Source: Pseudomonadota bacterium | GTDB lineage: Bacteria > Pseudomonadota > Alphaproteobacteria > Rhizobiales > Xanthobacteraceae | Length of the DNA stretch: 58,241 bases | Direction of reading: 5' to 3' | Assembly (NCBI GenBank): GCA_018240595.1 | Contig: JAFEFL010000028.1 | Span: 1 to 58,241, forward strand | Shown: piece by piece, positions 8,269 to 18,024 of the stretch | How positions within the stretch are numbered: the first letter of the stretch is position 1 | Layout of the letters: every line of letters begins with the position of its first letter | Notes under the pieces: model-generated | Seen by the model: the letters and a program-made list of their open reading frames with translations, nothing else | The model's database searches: none | Told to the model about the DNA's origin: nothing | Program-made: the position numbers and the translations under genes

Positions 8269-8688
8269 ATGACGAAGACCATGACGCCTGGATTGAGTTC
8301 GCCCCCGCCAGCCGCGGAGCGCGGTACGGCCGCGCGACCCGCCCACATGGCTGACGACGACCGCAAGCGGGCGAGCCCACCGACCCCGGGCGAGCCGAAT
8401 GTGGCGGTGATCGCCAAGACCAAGCCGCAGACTAAGCGGCCAAACCTGTACCGCGTCCTTATATTGAACGACGACTACACGCCGATGGAGTTCGTCGTTC
8501 ACGTACTGGAACGGTTCTTCGGCAAGGATCACGACGCGGCGACGCGCATCATGTTGCACGTGCATCATCACGGAATGGGCGAGTGCGGCATATATACTTA
8601 TGAAGTAGCGGAGACGAAGGTCACGCAGGTCATGGACTTCGCCCGAAAACATCAGCATCCTTTGCAGTGCGTGATGGAGAAGAAATAG
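8269..8688 (+). CDS. clpS: ClpS, adaptor of the ClpA-ClpP protease
   Basis: ClpS binds N-degron substrates and hands them to ClpA. The conserved core from [20 protein letters not shown] to the C-terminus is complete. It includes the NDD residues of the N-degron pocket and the HVHHHG segment, followed by YEVAETKV. The start is uncertain: ATGs at 8269, 8281 and 8347 are in frame and none has a strong ribosome-binding site. From 8347 the protein would be 113 residues, nearer the family norm; from 8269 it is 139, with a disordered N-terminus. clpA follows after 59 bases. Confidence 0.9.
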   Translation: MTKTMTPGLSSPPPAAERGTAARPAHMADDDRKRASPPTPGEPNVAVIAKTKPQTKRPNLYRVLILNDDYTPMEFVVHVLERFFGKDHDAATRIMLHVHHHGMGECGIYTYEVAETKVTQVMDFARKHQHPLQCVMEKK

Positions 8689-8747
8689 GATTCGGGGTGG
8701 GGGACGCTTCGATCAGAGTTTACCGATAACTGGGACTGGAACACGGA

Positions 8748-11189
8748 ATGCCGACATTCTCCCGCAGCCTGGAACAATCGCTTCACCGCGCGCTGGCGCT
8801 CGCGAATGAGCGGCACCACGAATACGCCACACTGGAGCATCTGTTGCTGGCGATGATCGACGACCAGGACGCTTCCGCCGTGATGCGAGCCTGTAACGTC
8901 GATCTTGAGAAGCTGCGCCGCAGCCTGGTCTCGTATCTCGAGTCGGAACTCGAGAACCTCATCACCGACGGTAGCGAAGATTCCAAGCCGACGGCCGGGT
9001 TCCAGCGCGTCATCCAGCGCGCCGTGATCCACGTGCAGTCGTCGGGCCGCGAGGAAGTCACCGGCGCCAACGTACTGGTCGCGATCTTCGCCGAGCGCGA
9101 GAGCCACGCCGCCTATTTCCTGCAAGAGCAGGACATGACGCGCTACGATGCGGTCAACTACATCAGCCACGGCATCGCCAAGCGGCCCGGTCTCACCGAG
9201 CAGCGCCCGGTGCGTGGCGCCGACGAGGAGGCCGATGCCAAGGGTGGCAACAGCGACGAGCCCAAGAAGAAGGGCGACGCGCTCGAGGCTTACTGCGTCA
9301 ACCTCAACAAGAAGGCCAAGGAAGGCAAGATCGATCCGCTGATCGGCCGTGACTCGGAGATCAGCCGGACCATCCAGGTTCTGTGCCGCCGCTCCAAGAA
9401 CAACCCGCTGTTCGTCGGCGAAGCCGGCGTCGGCAAGACCGCGATCGCGGAGGGCCTGGCGCGCCGCATCATCCATGGCGAAGTGCCGGACGTGCTCAAG
9501 GGCGCGACCGTGTTCGCGCTCGACATGGGCACGCTGCTCGCCGGCACACGCTATCGCGGCGACTTCGAGGAGCGCCTCAAGCAGGTGATCAAGGAGATCG
9601 AGGCCTATCCCGGCGCGATCATGTTCATCGACGAGATCCACACCGTGATCGGCGCGGGCGCGACCTCCGGCGGCGCGATGGACGCGTCCAACCTGCTCAA
9701 GCCGGCGCTGTCGTCCGGCACGATCCGCTGCATCGGCTCGACCACCTACAAGGAGTACCGCCAGTACTTCGAGAAGGACCGCGCGCTGGTGCGCCGCTTC
9801 CAGAAGATCGACGTCAACGAGCCGTCGGTGCCGGATGCGATCGAGATCCTGAAGGGTCTCAAGCCGTATTTCGAGGATTACCACAAGCTCAAATACACCA
9901 ACGACGCCATCAAGGCCGCGGTGGAACTGTCGTCGCGCTACATCCACGACCGCAAGCTGCCGGACAAGGCGATCGACGTGATCGACGAGTCGGGTGCGGC
10001 GCAGATGCTGCTGCCGGAGAACCGGCGCAAAAAGACGATCGGCGTCAAGGAAATCGAGACCACGATCTCGACCATGGCGCGCATCCCGCCCAAGACCGTG
10101 TCGAAGGACGATGCCGAGGTGCTCAAGCATCTCGAGCAGACGCTCAAGACCGTGGTCTATGGCCAGGACAAGGCGATCGAGTCGCTGTCGGCGTCGATCA
10201 AGCTCGCCCGCGCGGGCCTGCGCGAACCGGAGAAGCCGATCGGCTGCTACCTGTTCTCCGGCCCGACCGGTGTCGGCAAGACCGAAGTCGCCAAGCAGCT
10301 CGCGGCCTCGCTCGGCGTCGAGCTGATCCGCTTCGACATGTCGGAATACATGGAGCGGCACACCATCTCGCGCCTGATCGGCGCGCCGCCGGGTTATGTC
10401 GGCTTCGACCAGGGCGGCCTGCTGACCGACGGCGTCGATCAGCATCCGCATTCGGTGCTGCTGCTCGACGAAATCGAGAAGGCGCATCCGGACCTGTTCA
10501 ACGTGCTGCTTCAGGTCATGGATCACGGCAAGCTCACCGACCACAACGGCAAGCAGGTCGATTTCCGCAACGTCATCCTGATCATGACGACGAATGCGGG
10601 CGCCTCCGACATGGCCAAGGCGGCTTACGGCTTCACCCGCACCAAGCGGGAAGGCGAGGACCAGGATGCGATCAACCGGCTGTTCACGCCGGAATTCCGC
10701 AACCGCCTCGACGCCACGATCACCTTCGGCCATCTGCCGCAGGAAGTGATCGCCCAGGTGGTCGAGAAGTTCGTGCTGCAGCTCGAGGCCCAGCTTGGCG
10801 ACCGCAATGTGACCATCGAGCTGTCGGAGGAGGCCTCGCGCTGGCTGATCGCCAACGGCTACGACGAACTCATGGGGGCGCGGCCGATGGCCCGCGTGAT
10901 CCAGGAGCACATCAAGAAGCCGCTGGCCGACGAGGTACTGTTCGGTCATCTCAGGAACGGCGGTCATGTCCGCGTCGTCGTCGAGAAGGACGAGAACGGC
11001 CGCGACAAGCTCGGCTTCCAGTTCCTCGATGGCCCGGTGACGCCGAAGCCGGAGAAGCTGCCGGCGGTGCGACCCAAGGCCAAGCGCCGTGTTTCGCCGA
11101 AGTCACGCTCCGGCAAGCCGAAAGGCGATGGCGGCGACGGCGGTGGCAAGAAGGGCTCGGTGCCGAAGGTGCCGCTGCTCAAGGCGTAA
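8748..11189 (+). CDS. clpA: ClpA, ATP-dependent Clp protease ATP-binding subunit
   Basis: AAA+ unfoldase that feeds substrates to ClpP. The 813 residues hold two N-terminal Clp_N repeats (about 1-145), then AAA1 with Walker A GEAGVGKTA (about 223) and Walker B FIDEIHT. AAA2 has Walker A GPTGVGKTE (about 503) and LLLDEIEKAH, and the C-terminal D2-small domain follows. The tripeptide expected to dock on ClpP (IGL or IGF) reads YGF here. The last 45 or so residues form a Lys/Gly-rich disordered tail beyond the family core. It lies downstream of its adaptor clpS and ends in a clear terminator. No clpP is in the window. Confidence 0.97.
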   Translation: MPTFSRSLEQSLHRALALANERHHEYATLEHLLLAMIDDQDASAVMRACNVDLEKLRRSLVSYLESELENLITDGSEDSKPTAGFQRVIQRAVIHVQSSGREEVTGANVLVAIFAERESHAAYFLQEQDMTRYDAVNYISHGIAKRPGLTEQRPVRGADEEADAKGGNSDEPKKKGDALEAYCVNLNKKAKEGKIDPLIGRDSEISRTIQVLCRRSKNNPLFVGEAGVGKTAIAEGLARRIIHGEVPDVLKGATVFALDMGTLLAGTRYRGDFEERLKQVIKEIEAYPGAIMFIDEIHTVIGAGATSGGAMDASNLLKPALSSGTIRCIGSTTYKEYRQYFEKDRALVRRFQKIDVNEPSVPDAIEILKGLKPYFEDYHKLKYTNDAIKAAVELSSRYIHDRKLPDKAIDVIDESGAAQMLLPENRRKKTIGVKEIETTISTMARIPPKTVSKDDAEVLKHLEQTLKTVVYGQDKAIESLSASIKLARAGLREPEKPIGCYLFSGPTGVGKTEVAKQLAASLGVELIRFDMSEYMERHTISRLIGAPPGYVGFDQGGLLTDGVDQHPHSVLLLDEIEKAHPDLFNVLLQVMDHGKLTDHNGKQVDFRNVILIMTTNAGASDMAKAAYGFTRTKREGEDQDAINRLFTPEFRNRLDATITFGHLPQEVIAQVVEKFVLQLEAQLGDRNVTIELSEEASRWLIANGYDELMGARPMARVIQEHIKKPLADEVLFGHLRNGGHVRVVVEKDENGRDKLGFQFLDGPVTPKPEKLPAVRPKAKRRVSPKSRSGKPKGDGGDGGGKKGSVPKVPLLKA

Positions 11190-11211
11190 CGCTTCGTCGC
11201 AATGCGACATG

Positions 11212-11237
11212 AGGCCGGGCCCAAAGCCCGGCCTTTG
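11212..11237 (+). terminator. Terminator after clpA
   Basis: A 9-bp perfect stem (11212-11220 with 11226-11234) and a 5-base loop, followed by only three T residues. It sits 22 bases past the clpA stop and also faces the end of the convergent MFS gene, so it may serve both strands. Confidence 0.7.
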
Positions 11238-11241
11238 CCGT

Positions 11242-12603
11242 TCAGCCGTCGGCGCACGCGAGGGCGTCGGCGCTGATGAACACGAAGACGACGGCTGCGC
11301 CGGCCAGCTCGACGGCCGCGCCGCCCAGATAAGCCATTCTCAGTCCGGCGATGGTCTGTTCGGGCGCCCCGGCTTGCGCGTGAACGGCATAGATGGCGCC
11401 GAGCACAGCGATGCCGAGCGTGGCGCCGGTCATGCGCAAGGTGTTGACGAGGCCGGACGCAGTGCCGGCGCGATGCCGTGGCACCGAGGCGACCGCGACG
11501 GCATTGACCGGGGCCGTATTGAGCCCAAGCCCGACACCGATGATCAGCAACGCGGCTTCGATCAGCCACAGGTTCGGAATGGCGGTTACCTGCGTCAGCA
11601 GCAGCAGGCCGCAACCCATGCAGGCGAGGCCGGCCGTCATCACCGCGCGGGCACCGAACCGGCTGCCGAGCCGGCCGGCAGCTTGCGAGACGATGATGAA
11701 GGACACCGACATGGGCAGCATCTCGACGCCGACGCCAAATGTCGTAGCGTTGGCGAATTGCTGCAAGTAAAGCGGCGTCAGGAACATCATCGCGTACATG
11801 CCGAATGTCATGGCGCCGGCGCCCGCCAGGGCGGCGTTGAAGTTGCGGCTGGCGAACAGGGCGAGCGGCACCATCGGCCCTGGCGTGCGATGTTCGACGA
11901 CGAAGAACGCCGCCGTGCTGAGCACGAAGGCAATGCCGAGCGCGATGATGGGTGTGGACAGCCCGGCGTGCGGTCCTTCGATGGCGACGCAGGCGAGGGC
12001 GCCCAGCGCGACGATCGCAAGCCCTTGCCCGGCCGGATCGAGGGTGCGGCTGCCACGATCGCTGCTATTCGGCACGAAGCGCCAGGCAAGCAGCATTGTC
12101 AGCAGACACAGCGGCACGACCAGCGCGAAGATACTGCGCCAGCCGGCGAGGTCGACGAGGAGGCCGCCAATGGTCGGGCCGAGGGCGATGGCGATGCCGT
12201 TGCAACTCGCCCAAATGCCGATCGCCGCACTGCGGCGGCGTGCGACTGGATAGGCCACGGCAAGAATAGCCAGTGAAATCGGAACGTCGAGCGCTGCGCC
12301 GACTCCGGTAAGGGCCCGGCCTGCGATCAACAGCGCGGCATTCGGTGCCAACGCACAGATCATGGAGCCGCCGGCGATCAAACCGATGCCGATCAGATAG
12401 AAGCGGCCGCGGCCATACAGGTCGCCGAGCGCACCGCCCGACAGCAACAGCGACGCATAGAACAGATTGTAGGCGTCCATCACCCATTGCAGTGTGCTGA
12501 CGCCGGCGCCGAAATCGCCGGCGATATGTTTGAGCGCCAGGTTCACGACCTGAGAGTCGAGCTGTGCGATGAAGACGCCGAGCGAGGTGATAAGCAGGAT
12601 CAT
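11242..12603 (-). CDS. MFS transporter, DHA2 (EmrB/QacA-like) type
   Basis: A 453-residue polytopic inner-membrane protein, probably a proton-driven exporter of drugs or other small molecules. The start (LGVFIAQLDSQVVNLAL) is the hallmark of TM1 in the DHA2 family, followed by WVMDAYNL and motif A as GALGDLYGRGR. The hydrophobic profile fits 12 to 14 helices. The N-terminus is short, starting almost at TM1, but no upstream in-frame start is visible. No regulator or membrane-fusion partner lies next to it, so the substrate cannot be told. Confidence 0.88.
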   Translation of the reverse strand: MILLITSLGVFIAQLDSQVVNLALKHIAGDFGAGVSTLQWVMDAYNLFYASLLLSGGALGDLYGRGRFYLIGIGLIAGGSMICALAPNAALLIAGRALTGVGAALDVPISLAILAVAYPVARRRSAAIGIWASCNGIAIALGPTIGGLLVDLAGWRSIFALVVPLCLLTMLLAWRFVPNSSDRGSRTLDPAGQGLAIVALGALACVAIEGPHAGLSTPIIALGIAFVLSTAAFFVVEHRTPGPMVPLALFASRNFNAALAGAGAMTFGMYAMMFLTPLYLQQFANATTFGVGVEMLPMSVSFIIVSQAAGRLGSRFGARAVMTAGLACMGCGLLLLTQVTAIPNLWLIEAALLIIGVGLGLNTAPVNAVAVASVPRHRAGTASGLVNTLRMTGATLGIAVLGAIYAVHAQAGAPEQTIAGLRMAYLGGAAVELAGAAVVFVFISADALACADG

Positions 12604-12839
12604 AACATGTCTCGCTTTGGGTTCCGGATCTGATCCGTGCGAACGCGCCCTTGACGACGGGTTTACGCGCCGTGGCTGGCAAATGTTTCGGCCAGGCCCG
12701 AACTGTGGCCGGGCCGGAGAGCAGCGTGCGCCGCACCCAGCCCTGTGGCCGGGGTCGCGACAGCCATGCGCGAGGCGAGGGGCCTTGCCGCCCGATCGCG
12801 GTTGCGGCGGAACAGTCCGTATGACAAACGGAATGACCT

Positions 12840-13568
12840 ATGCCGGAATCCAAGACATTCGAGACTTCCGCCGCCGCTTTCGCGAGCGGCGCCGGACAGG
12901 CGCTGACGTCGGTCTATGTCGTCGTCCTGATCGGCACCTATATCGGCCTCGGCGCGCTGGCCCATGATGTCGGGCTGTCCTCGACCTGGATGATGGCCTC
13001 CACTGTGATCGTCTGGGCCGGACCGGCGCAGCTCATCATCATCTCGGCGATCGGCACCGGCGGCTCGCTGATCGAGGTCGCGCTCGCGGTGACCTTGAGC
13101 GCGATGCGGCTGTTTCCGATGGTCGTGGCGCTGCTGCCGATGATGCGCAGACCGGGCAGCCGGCTGCCCGAGATGCTGCTGCCGACGCACTTCACCTCGA
13201 TCAGCATGTGGATCGAATCGCTGCGCCTCCTGCCGCATGTCGGGCGCGAGCATCGCCTGGCCTTCTGCAACGGACTGTCGTCCGGCTACATGGCGACAGC
13301 GGTCGTCGCCGGCTATGTCGGCTATTATCTCGCCGCCGGCCTGCCGCCGCTGCTGGCGAGCATCCTGCTGTTCCTCACGCCGCTCTCGTTCTTCCTGTCG
13401 ACGGTCAACAATGCGCGGCAGGTGGTCGAGAAGATCGCGCTGGTGCTCGGTCTCGCCCTCGGTCCACTACTGGCTTACTGGCAGGTTGAGCTCGATCTGC
13501 TGTGGACCGGCGTGATCGGCGGCAGCATCGCCTATGCCTTCGGCCGGTATCGCAGGAGAACGTCGTGA
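12840..13568 (+). CDS. azlC: AzlC family branched-chain amino acid exporter subunit
   Basis: A 242-residue membrane protein of the AzlC/YgaZ family, the large subunit of a two-part branched-chain amino acid exporter. The N-terminal half has the family pattern: a Gly-rich first segment, then SSTWMMASTVIVWAGPAQ as a helix, and LSAMRLFPMVVALLPM. About seven membrane segments are evident. Its stop overlaps the GTG start of the small partner azlD by 4 bases, the usual azlC-azlD coupling. It is divergent from the MFS gene across a 236-base gap that shows nothing else. Confidence 0.85.
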   Translation: MPESKTFETSAAAFASGAGQALTSVYVVVLIGTYIGLGALAHDVGLSSTWMMASTVIVWAGPAQLIIISAIGTGGSLIEVALAVTLSAMRLFPMVVALLPMMRRPGSRLPEMLLPTHFTSISMWIESLRLLPHVGREHRLAFCNGLSSGYMATAVVAGYVGYYLAAGLPPLLASILLFLTPLSFFLSTVNNARQVVEKIALVLGLALGPLLAYWQVELDLLWTGVIGGSIAYAFGRYRRRTS

Positions 13569-13912
13569 AGGAGGCGATGGTCTCGCTCGGCCCGTATTTC
13601 GTACTGATCCTGGTCGGCTTCCTGCCGAACGAGATCTGGCGCCTGGTCGGCCTCGTGCTGGCGCGCGGCCTCAACGAGGAATCCGAACTGGTCGTCTGGT
13701 CGCGCATGGTGGCGATTGCGCTGCTGGCCGGCGTCATTGCCAAGCTGATCCTGTTCTCGTCGGGCGAGCTCGCCGGAGTGCCAACGCCGGTGCGCATCGG
13801 TGCGGCGGTCATCGCCTTTGCCGCCTTCATGGCCGTAAATCGGTCGGTCTTCGTCGGCGTGCTGGCAGGCGAGGTGGCGCTACTCGCCGGCGCCGCCTGG
13901 TACACGCCGTAA
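13565..13912 (+). CDS. azlD: AzlD domain protein, small exporter subunit
   Basis: A 115-residue protein with three to four hydrophobic helices, of the AzlD/YgaH family that pairs with AzlC. I chose the GTG at 13565, which overlaps the azlC stop (GTGA) and has AGGAGA 5 bases upstream. The ATG at 13577 has its purine run too close. Translational coupling should keep the two subunits in balance. Confidence 0.82.
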   Translation: MKEAMVSLGPYFVLILVGFLPNEIWRLVGLVLARGLNEESELVVWSRMVAIALLAGVIAKLILFSSGELAGVPTPVRIGAAVIAFAAFMAVNRSVFVGVLAGEVALLAGAAWYTP

Positions 13913-13979
13913 GGCTTCAAACTAGGACTATCTTAAGCCCGGCAGCGTATGCGGGAGCAGCGATCCCCGCACAGGCGCG

Positions 13980-16244
13980 ATGCCCGTGATGTTCGATGTC
14001 GGCACGTTCAAGGCCCTGATCGTCCTCATCGCCGTTTACGGCGTGCTGCGGCTTGGCCGCGGCGGCCCGCTGCTGCCCGAGATCGAGACGGCGGTCGGTG
14101 GCCTGTTTAAGCCGCAGCCGCGCGGGTCGGGCCGGCAAGGAGGGCCGGCGGTGATCGCGCTCGCGGTGACCGTCATTGTGTTCGCCCTGCTGATGGCCAA
14201 ATTCGGCGGCGGCCTAATTTCGAAGTGGCCATTCGACCAGTTCTGGCATCAGGCCATGGTCGACTACGACGCGCTTTGGCGAACGCCGTGGCTCAGCATT
14301 CCCGGCAATGCGCTCTACCAGTTCGATATGCGCCTGCCGGTGACGTCGCACCTGATGCCGGCGCTCGGACTGTCCGAGCTGTTTCCGCCGGCCTGGCGCG
14401 TCGCCGCAAGCTACGTGGTCCTCTTTGCCGGAATGATGTTGCTGTTCTGGTGCGTCGGCGCGACGCTCGGTCTGCGTCCGCTGCCGCGGGCCGTCTTCGC
14501 CGGACTGGTCGCGCTGATGGTGGTGGTGCCGGTCGGCATCGACAAGATCGTCTGGTTCTTTCCGGTCAATTTCTTCACGACGCAATCGCTGCTGGCGACC
14601 TGGTGGGGCGAGGCGCCGATGCTGGCGCTCGCCACGGTGCTGGCATTCTACTGGATCGGGGGCTGTGCCGGTCCGCTTCGCAATGCGCTGTGCGTCCTCG
14701 CCTTCGCCGCGGGTGCAGGGCTTGCGGTCTTCGCCTATCCGGCCGGCGCGGTGTATTTCGTGCCGATCGTGGGCGTCTATTGCGCCGTATTCCTGCTGAC
14801 GTCGCGCTCGCGCGGCGAGGCGATCTGGAAGCTGGCGGCCGGCGGCGGCGTCACCCTGGCGATGCTGGCGCTGCAGGTGCCGCGCTTCTTCATAAACCTC
14901 TATGGCTACACCTTTGGCAGCTATTTCTTCGAACAGGTGCGCGCGCCGGCGGCGTCGCTGATCGGCGCGACCTTTATGATCGATGCGCGCGACTTCGACC
15001 TGCGCGCGGTCTTTGTGTTCTTTGTCTCGATCATGGCGGCCCTTGTTCTGGCCGGACGTGGACCCGCGCCGGTCCGCCGCTTTGCCATCGGCATTCTCGC
15101 CTGTGAGGCCGCGATCGTGGGGGCCGGTTTCGCCAATGCCTTGACGTTACGGGCGCCGCTGCTGTTCGCCTATGCCGAGACCGCGCATTCGGCGCTGTGG
15201 GGCTCGTTTTTCGTCCTCGTCGCGATGGCGATTGCAACATTGATCGACCGTCGGCTGGCCGGCGGGATGCCGGCCTTCGCCGCGCATCGCCGCATGATCT
15301 ATGGCGGCGCGCTGGCGGCTGTGCTGATCCTGTTCGCCGCCTTCGGCCCGTCGCCGCCCGTCCTCGCTTATCCTCCCCAGACGGCGCCGGCGCTGGAGAA
15401 GCTGGCGCATGACCTTTCCATTGCACCCGGTACCGCGTTCCGCGGCAAGGTCGCGACGATTTATGCGCGCGAGGGCGCGACTTTGTTCGAGGCCAAGGCC
15501 TTCGCCTATCGCGACGCTTTCGGCAGCGATTTCTATTCGGACTTGCTGCCGCTCGGCATTCCGTCGCTGAACCAGAGCCAGCACTGGACGTCGCCGGTAA
15601 CCTTCGCCTTCCTGCACCGCTTCTTTGCCGGGGAAGGCGACAGCTTCGAGAAGAACTTCTTCTGGCTCGACCGCTTCGACGGCAGGATCGCCCGGCTGCT
15701 CGGCGTCAGCGCCGTCGTCTCGGACCGCGAGATCGCCGGTGCCCGGCTCAACGATACACTGTCACGCGACGGCCGTACCCTGCGCATCTATCGGCTCGAT
15801 GACGTCAATCTCGGCCAGTACTCGCCGACGCGGGTGATGCGCGTTGCCAGCGCCACCGACGCGGTCCGCATAATCGCCTCGGACGGCTTCGAGCCGAAGC
15901 GCGATGCGGTAGTCGAGGAAGCGATCGGCAGCGAACTTGTGCCGGCGCAGTCGGTTTCTGTCTCGTTCGAGCGGGGGCCCGTCCTGCGCATCCGCGCCGT
16001 GTCACCGGGACAAAGCCTTCTGGTGCTGCCTTTCGAGTTCAGCCATTGTCAGCATGTCGCCGGGAGCCAAGGCGCGCGGCTGATACCAGTCAATCTTCAG
16101 CAGCTCGGCCTCCTGTTCGACAGGACGGCTGATGTGTCGATCGAATACCGCTACGGCGTCTTCGACAGCGCCTGCCGCGGCGCCGATCTTGCCCGCGCCC
16201 GGGCGCTCGATCTCCACGCGATCGTGAAGACGCCTGCGCGCTAG
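13980..16244 (+). CDS. Large polytopic membrane protein of unknown function
   Basis: A 754-residue protein. About the first 470 residues hold a dozen or so hydrophobic helices with short loops. The C-terminal 280 residues are mostly soluble, with a nucleophilic-looking but unassigned alternation of strands and charged loops. The overall plan resembles GT-C-fold glycosyltransferases and related lipid-linked sugar enzymes: a membrane core with a large soluble domain. I see no motif that proves this. The ATG at 13989 is an alternative start. It begins 67 bases after azlD and its stop overlaps the HIT gene on the other strand by 4 bases. Confidence 0.7.
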   Translation: MPVMFDVGTFKALIVLIAVYGVLRLGRGGPLLPEIETAVGGLFKPQPRGSGRQGGPAVIALAVTVIVFALLMAKFGGGLISKWPFDQFWHQAMVDYDALWRTPWLSIPGNALYQFDMRLPVTSHLMPALGLSELFPPAWRVAASYVVLFAGMMLLFWCVGATLGLRPLPRAVFAGLVALMVVVPVGIDKIVWFFPVNFFTTQSLLATWWGEAPMLALATVLAFYWIGGCAGPLRNALCVLAFAAGAGLAVFAYPAGAVYFVPIVGVYCAVFLLTSRSRGEAIWKLAAGGGVTLAMLALQVPRFFINLYGYTFGSYFFEQVRAPAASLIGATFMIDARDFDLRAVFVFFVSIMAALVLAGRGPAPVRRFAIGILACEAAIVGAGFANALTLRAPLLFAYAETAHSALWGSFFVLVAMAIATLIDRRLAGGMPAFAAHRRMIYGGALAAVLILFAAFGPSPPVLAYPPQTAPALEKLAHDLSIAPGTAFRGKVATIYAREGATLFEAKAFAYRDAFGSDFYSDLLPLGIPSLNQSQHWTSPVTFAFLHRFFAGEGDSFEKNFFWLDRFDGRIARLLGVSAVVSDREIAGARLNDTLSRDGRTLRIYRLDDVNLGQYSPTRVMRVASATDAVRIIASDGFEPKRDAVVEEAIGSELVPAQSVSVSFERGPVLRIRAVSPGQSLLVLPFEFSHCQHVAGSQGARLIPVNLQQLGLLFDRTADVSIEYRYGVFDSACRGADLARARALDLHAIVKTPAR

Positions 16245-16663
16245 GCCAGCGCCGCGCCCAGCTTCTTCGCCATCTCGGCGAGCGCTTCGGGCTTTTCCTT
16301 GTCGGCGGCCGGCGGCTTCATCGGCACGCCGGTCTTGCGCGGGATGACGTGGACATGCAGGTGGAACACCACCTGGCCGCCGGCGCTTTCGTTGAACTGC
16401 TGCACCGTGACGCCGTCGGCGCCGAGCGCACCCATGGCGGCCTGCGCCACCTTCTGCGCCACCTTGGCGACGTGGGCGAGGTCCTCGGCCGGGCAGTCGA
16501 TGAGGTTGCGGGCCGGCGCCTTCGGCAGCACCAGGGTATGGCCGGGCGCGCGCGGCATGATGTCGAGGAACGCCAGCGCCCTGTCGTCCTCGTAGACTTT
16601 GTAGCAGGGCAGTTCGCCGCGCAGGATCTTGGCGAAGATGTTGTTCGGATCGTAGCTCGGCAT
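16241..16663 (-). CDS. HIT family nucleotide-binding protein
   Basis: A 140-residue HIT (histidine triad) protein of the Hint branch, a nucleotide hydrolase or transferase acting on AMP conjugates. The triad motif HLHVHV is at about residues 101-106, and the N-terminal NNIFAKILRGELPCYKVYED is characteristic of Hint-type proteins. I prefer the ATG at 16663 over the TTG at 16669; GGGGAT lies just upstream. The FemAB-like gene ends 23 bases before it on the same strand, so the two are probably cotranscribed. Confidence 0.92.
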   Translation of the reverse strand: MPSYDPNNIFAKILRGELPCYKVYEDDRALAFLDIMPRAPGHTLVLPKAPARNLIDCPAEDLAHVAKVAQKVAQAAMGALGADGVTVQQFNESAGGQVVFHLHVHVIPRKTGVPMKPPAADKEKPEALAEMAKKLGAALA

Positions 16664-16686
16664 CAGCAAATCCCCAGCGGTTGGCG

Positions 16687-18024
16687 TTATTCCTGTTCGG
16701 CCAAATCCTTGCGGAATGGCGCGGCCGCCGCAAGCTCTTCCGAGGCGGCTTCGACATAGGCGCGCTCGCGCTCGAGATAGTCGGCGATGGCCCGGCGCAG
16801 GCCCGGGTTCGAGATGTAATGCGCGGAGTAGGTGGTGTGCGGCAGGTAGCCCCGCGCCAGCTTGTGCTCGCCCTGGGCCCCGGCCTCCACCCAGCGCAGT
16901 CTGTGCCGGATGGCGTAGTCGATCGCCTGGTAGTAGCAGACCTCGAAATGAAGAAACGGGTGGTGCTCGATGGCGCCCCAGTTGCGGCCATAGAGCGTGT
17001 CGGCGCCGAGGAAGTTGATGGCCCCGGCGATCCAGCGTCCGGCGCGGCGGGCCATGATCAGGACGATGCGATCGGCCATCCGCTCGCCGATGAGCGAGAA
17101 GAATTCACGCGTCAGATAGGGGCTGCCCCATTTGCGCGAGCCGGTGTCCATGTAGAAGGCGAAGAACGCATCCCAGGCGTCCTCGGTCAGGTCCTTGCCA
17201 GTCAGCCATTCGATGTCGATGCCCGGGGCCAGCGCTTCCTTGCGCTCGCGGCGGATGGTCTTGCGCTTGCGCGAAGAGAGCGCGCCGAGGAAGTCCTCGA
17301 AGCTGGCGTAGCCGGAATTCTCGAAATGGAACTGCTGGTCGGTGCGCTGCAGGTAGCCGCGCTCGCCGAGCAGGCGCCACTCCGGCTCGGTGAGAAAGGT
17401 GACGTGGGCTGAGGACAGATCGTTGGCGTCGGTCAGTTTCGCCAGGGCTTCGGCGAGTGCGTCGCGGATGCCCGCGGCCTGCGGACCCGGCCGGGTAAGC
17501 AGGCGCGGGCCGGTCACCGGCGTGAAGGGGACCGAGACCTGGAGCTTGGGGTAGTAATCGCCACCGGCGCGTTCGAAGGCGTCGGCCCAGCCGTGGTCGA
17601 AGACATACTCACCCCGCGAGTGGCTCTTCACGTAGCAGGGCGCGGCGCCGGCCAGCCGCCCATCCGGCGTCTCGGCGATCAAGTAGCGGGGCTGCCAGCC
17701 GGTTCGGCCGCCAACGCAATGGGCCTGTTCAAGAGCGAGCAGGAAATTGTGTGAAACAAATGGGTTATCGAGAATTCCTCGTGTTGATAGTTCTGGGGAT
17801 GGTTCATCCTCAGCTTTTACACGAAGTACCGGCTTATCCTCATCCGGTCTGTGGATAGCCGGCGGGTCGCCGGGACCTGTGGAAAGCTGCCTGTCCACAG
17901 CCTGTGAAGATGTGGATGAGCCACCCGGATCGCCCTTGGACTGGCCGGCGCAAGCGTCCCAATCGGCAGCGGAAATCTCCACCAGACTGGGTACCATGCG
18001 GATCCGGATATCGTGGTCGGCCAT
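16687..18024 (-). CDS. FemAB/GNAT-like protein (DUF482 family) with N-terminal insert
   Basis: A 445-residue soluble protein of the 'peptidogalycan biosynthesis' family, a GNAT-fold group widespread in alphaproteobacteria; the substrate is not established. The conserved core runs from NPFVSHNFLLALE (87-99) through KSHSRGEYVFDHGWADA and the two acetyltransferase-like halves. Between the conserved N-terminal DWDACA (21-26) and residue 87 lies a stretch of about 59 Ser/Pro/Asp-rich residues that looks inserted and disordered. The DNA for this insert and for the conserved segment after it has unusual composition and carries DnaA-box-like sites. Confidence 0.85.
   Translation of the reverse strand: MADHDIRIRMVPSLVEISAADWDACAGQSKGDPGGSSTSSQAVDRQLSTGPGDPPAIHRPDEDKPVLRVKAEDEPSPELSTRGILDNPFVSHNFLLALEQAHCVGGRTGWQPRYLIAETPDGRLAGAAPCYVKSHSRGEYVFDHGWADAFERAGGDYYPKLQVSVPFTPVTGPRLLTRPGPQAAGIRDALAEALAKLTDANDLSSAHVTFLTEPEWRLLGERGYLQRTDQQFHFENSGYASFEDFLGALSSRKRKTIRRERKEALAPGIDIEWLTGKDLTEDAWDAFFAFYMDTGSRKWGSPYLTREFFSLIGERMADRIVLIMARRAGRWIAGAINFLGADTLYGRNWGAIEHHPFLHFEVCYYQAIDYAIRHRLRWVEAGAQGEHKLARGYLPHTTYSAHYISNPGLRRAIADYLERERAYVEAASEELAAAAPFRKDLAEQE

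Noticed and set aside
8652..10967. 771-codon ORF on the minus strand over clpA
   Set aside because: Shadow frame from GC-rich codon structure; clpA has complete AAA+ motifs and the antisense product has no family character.
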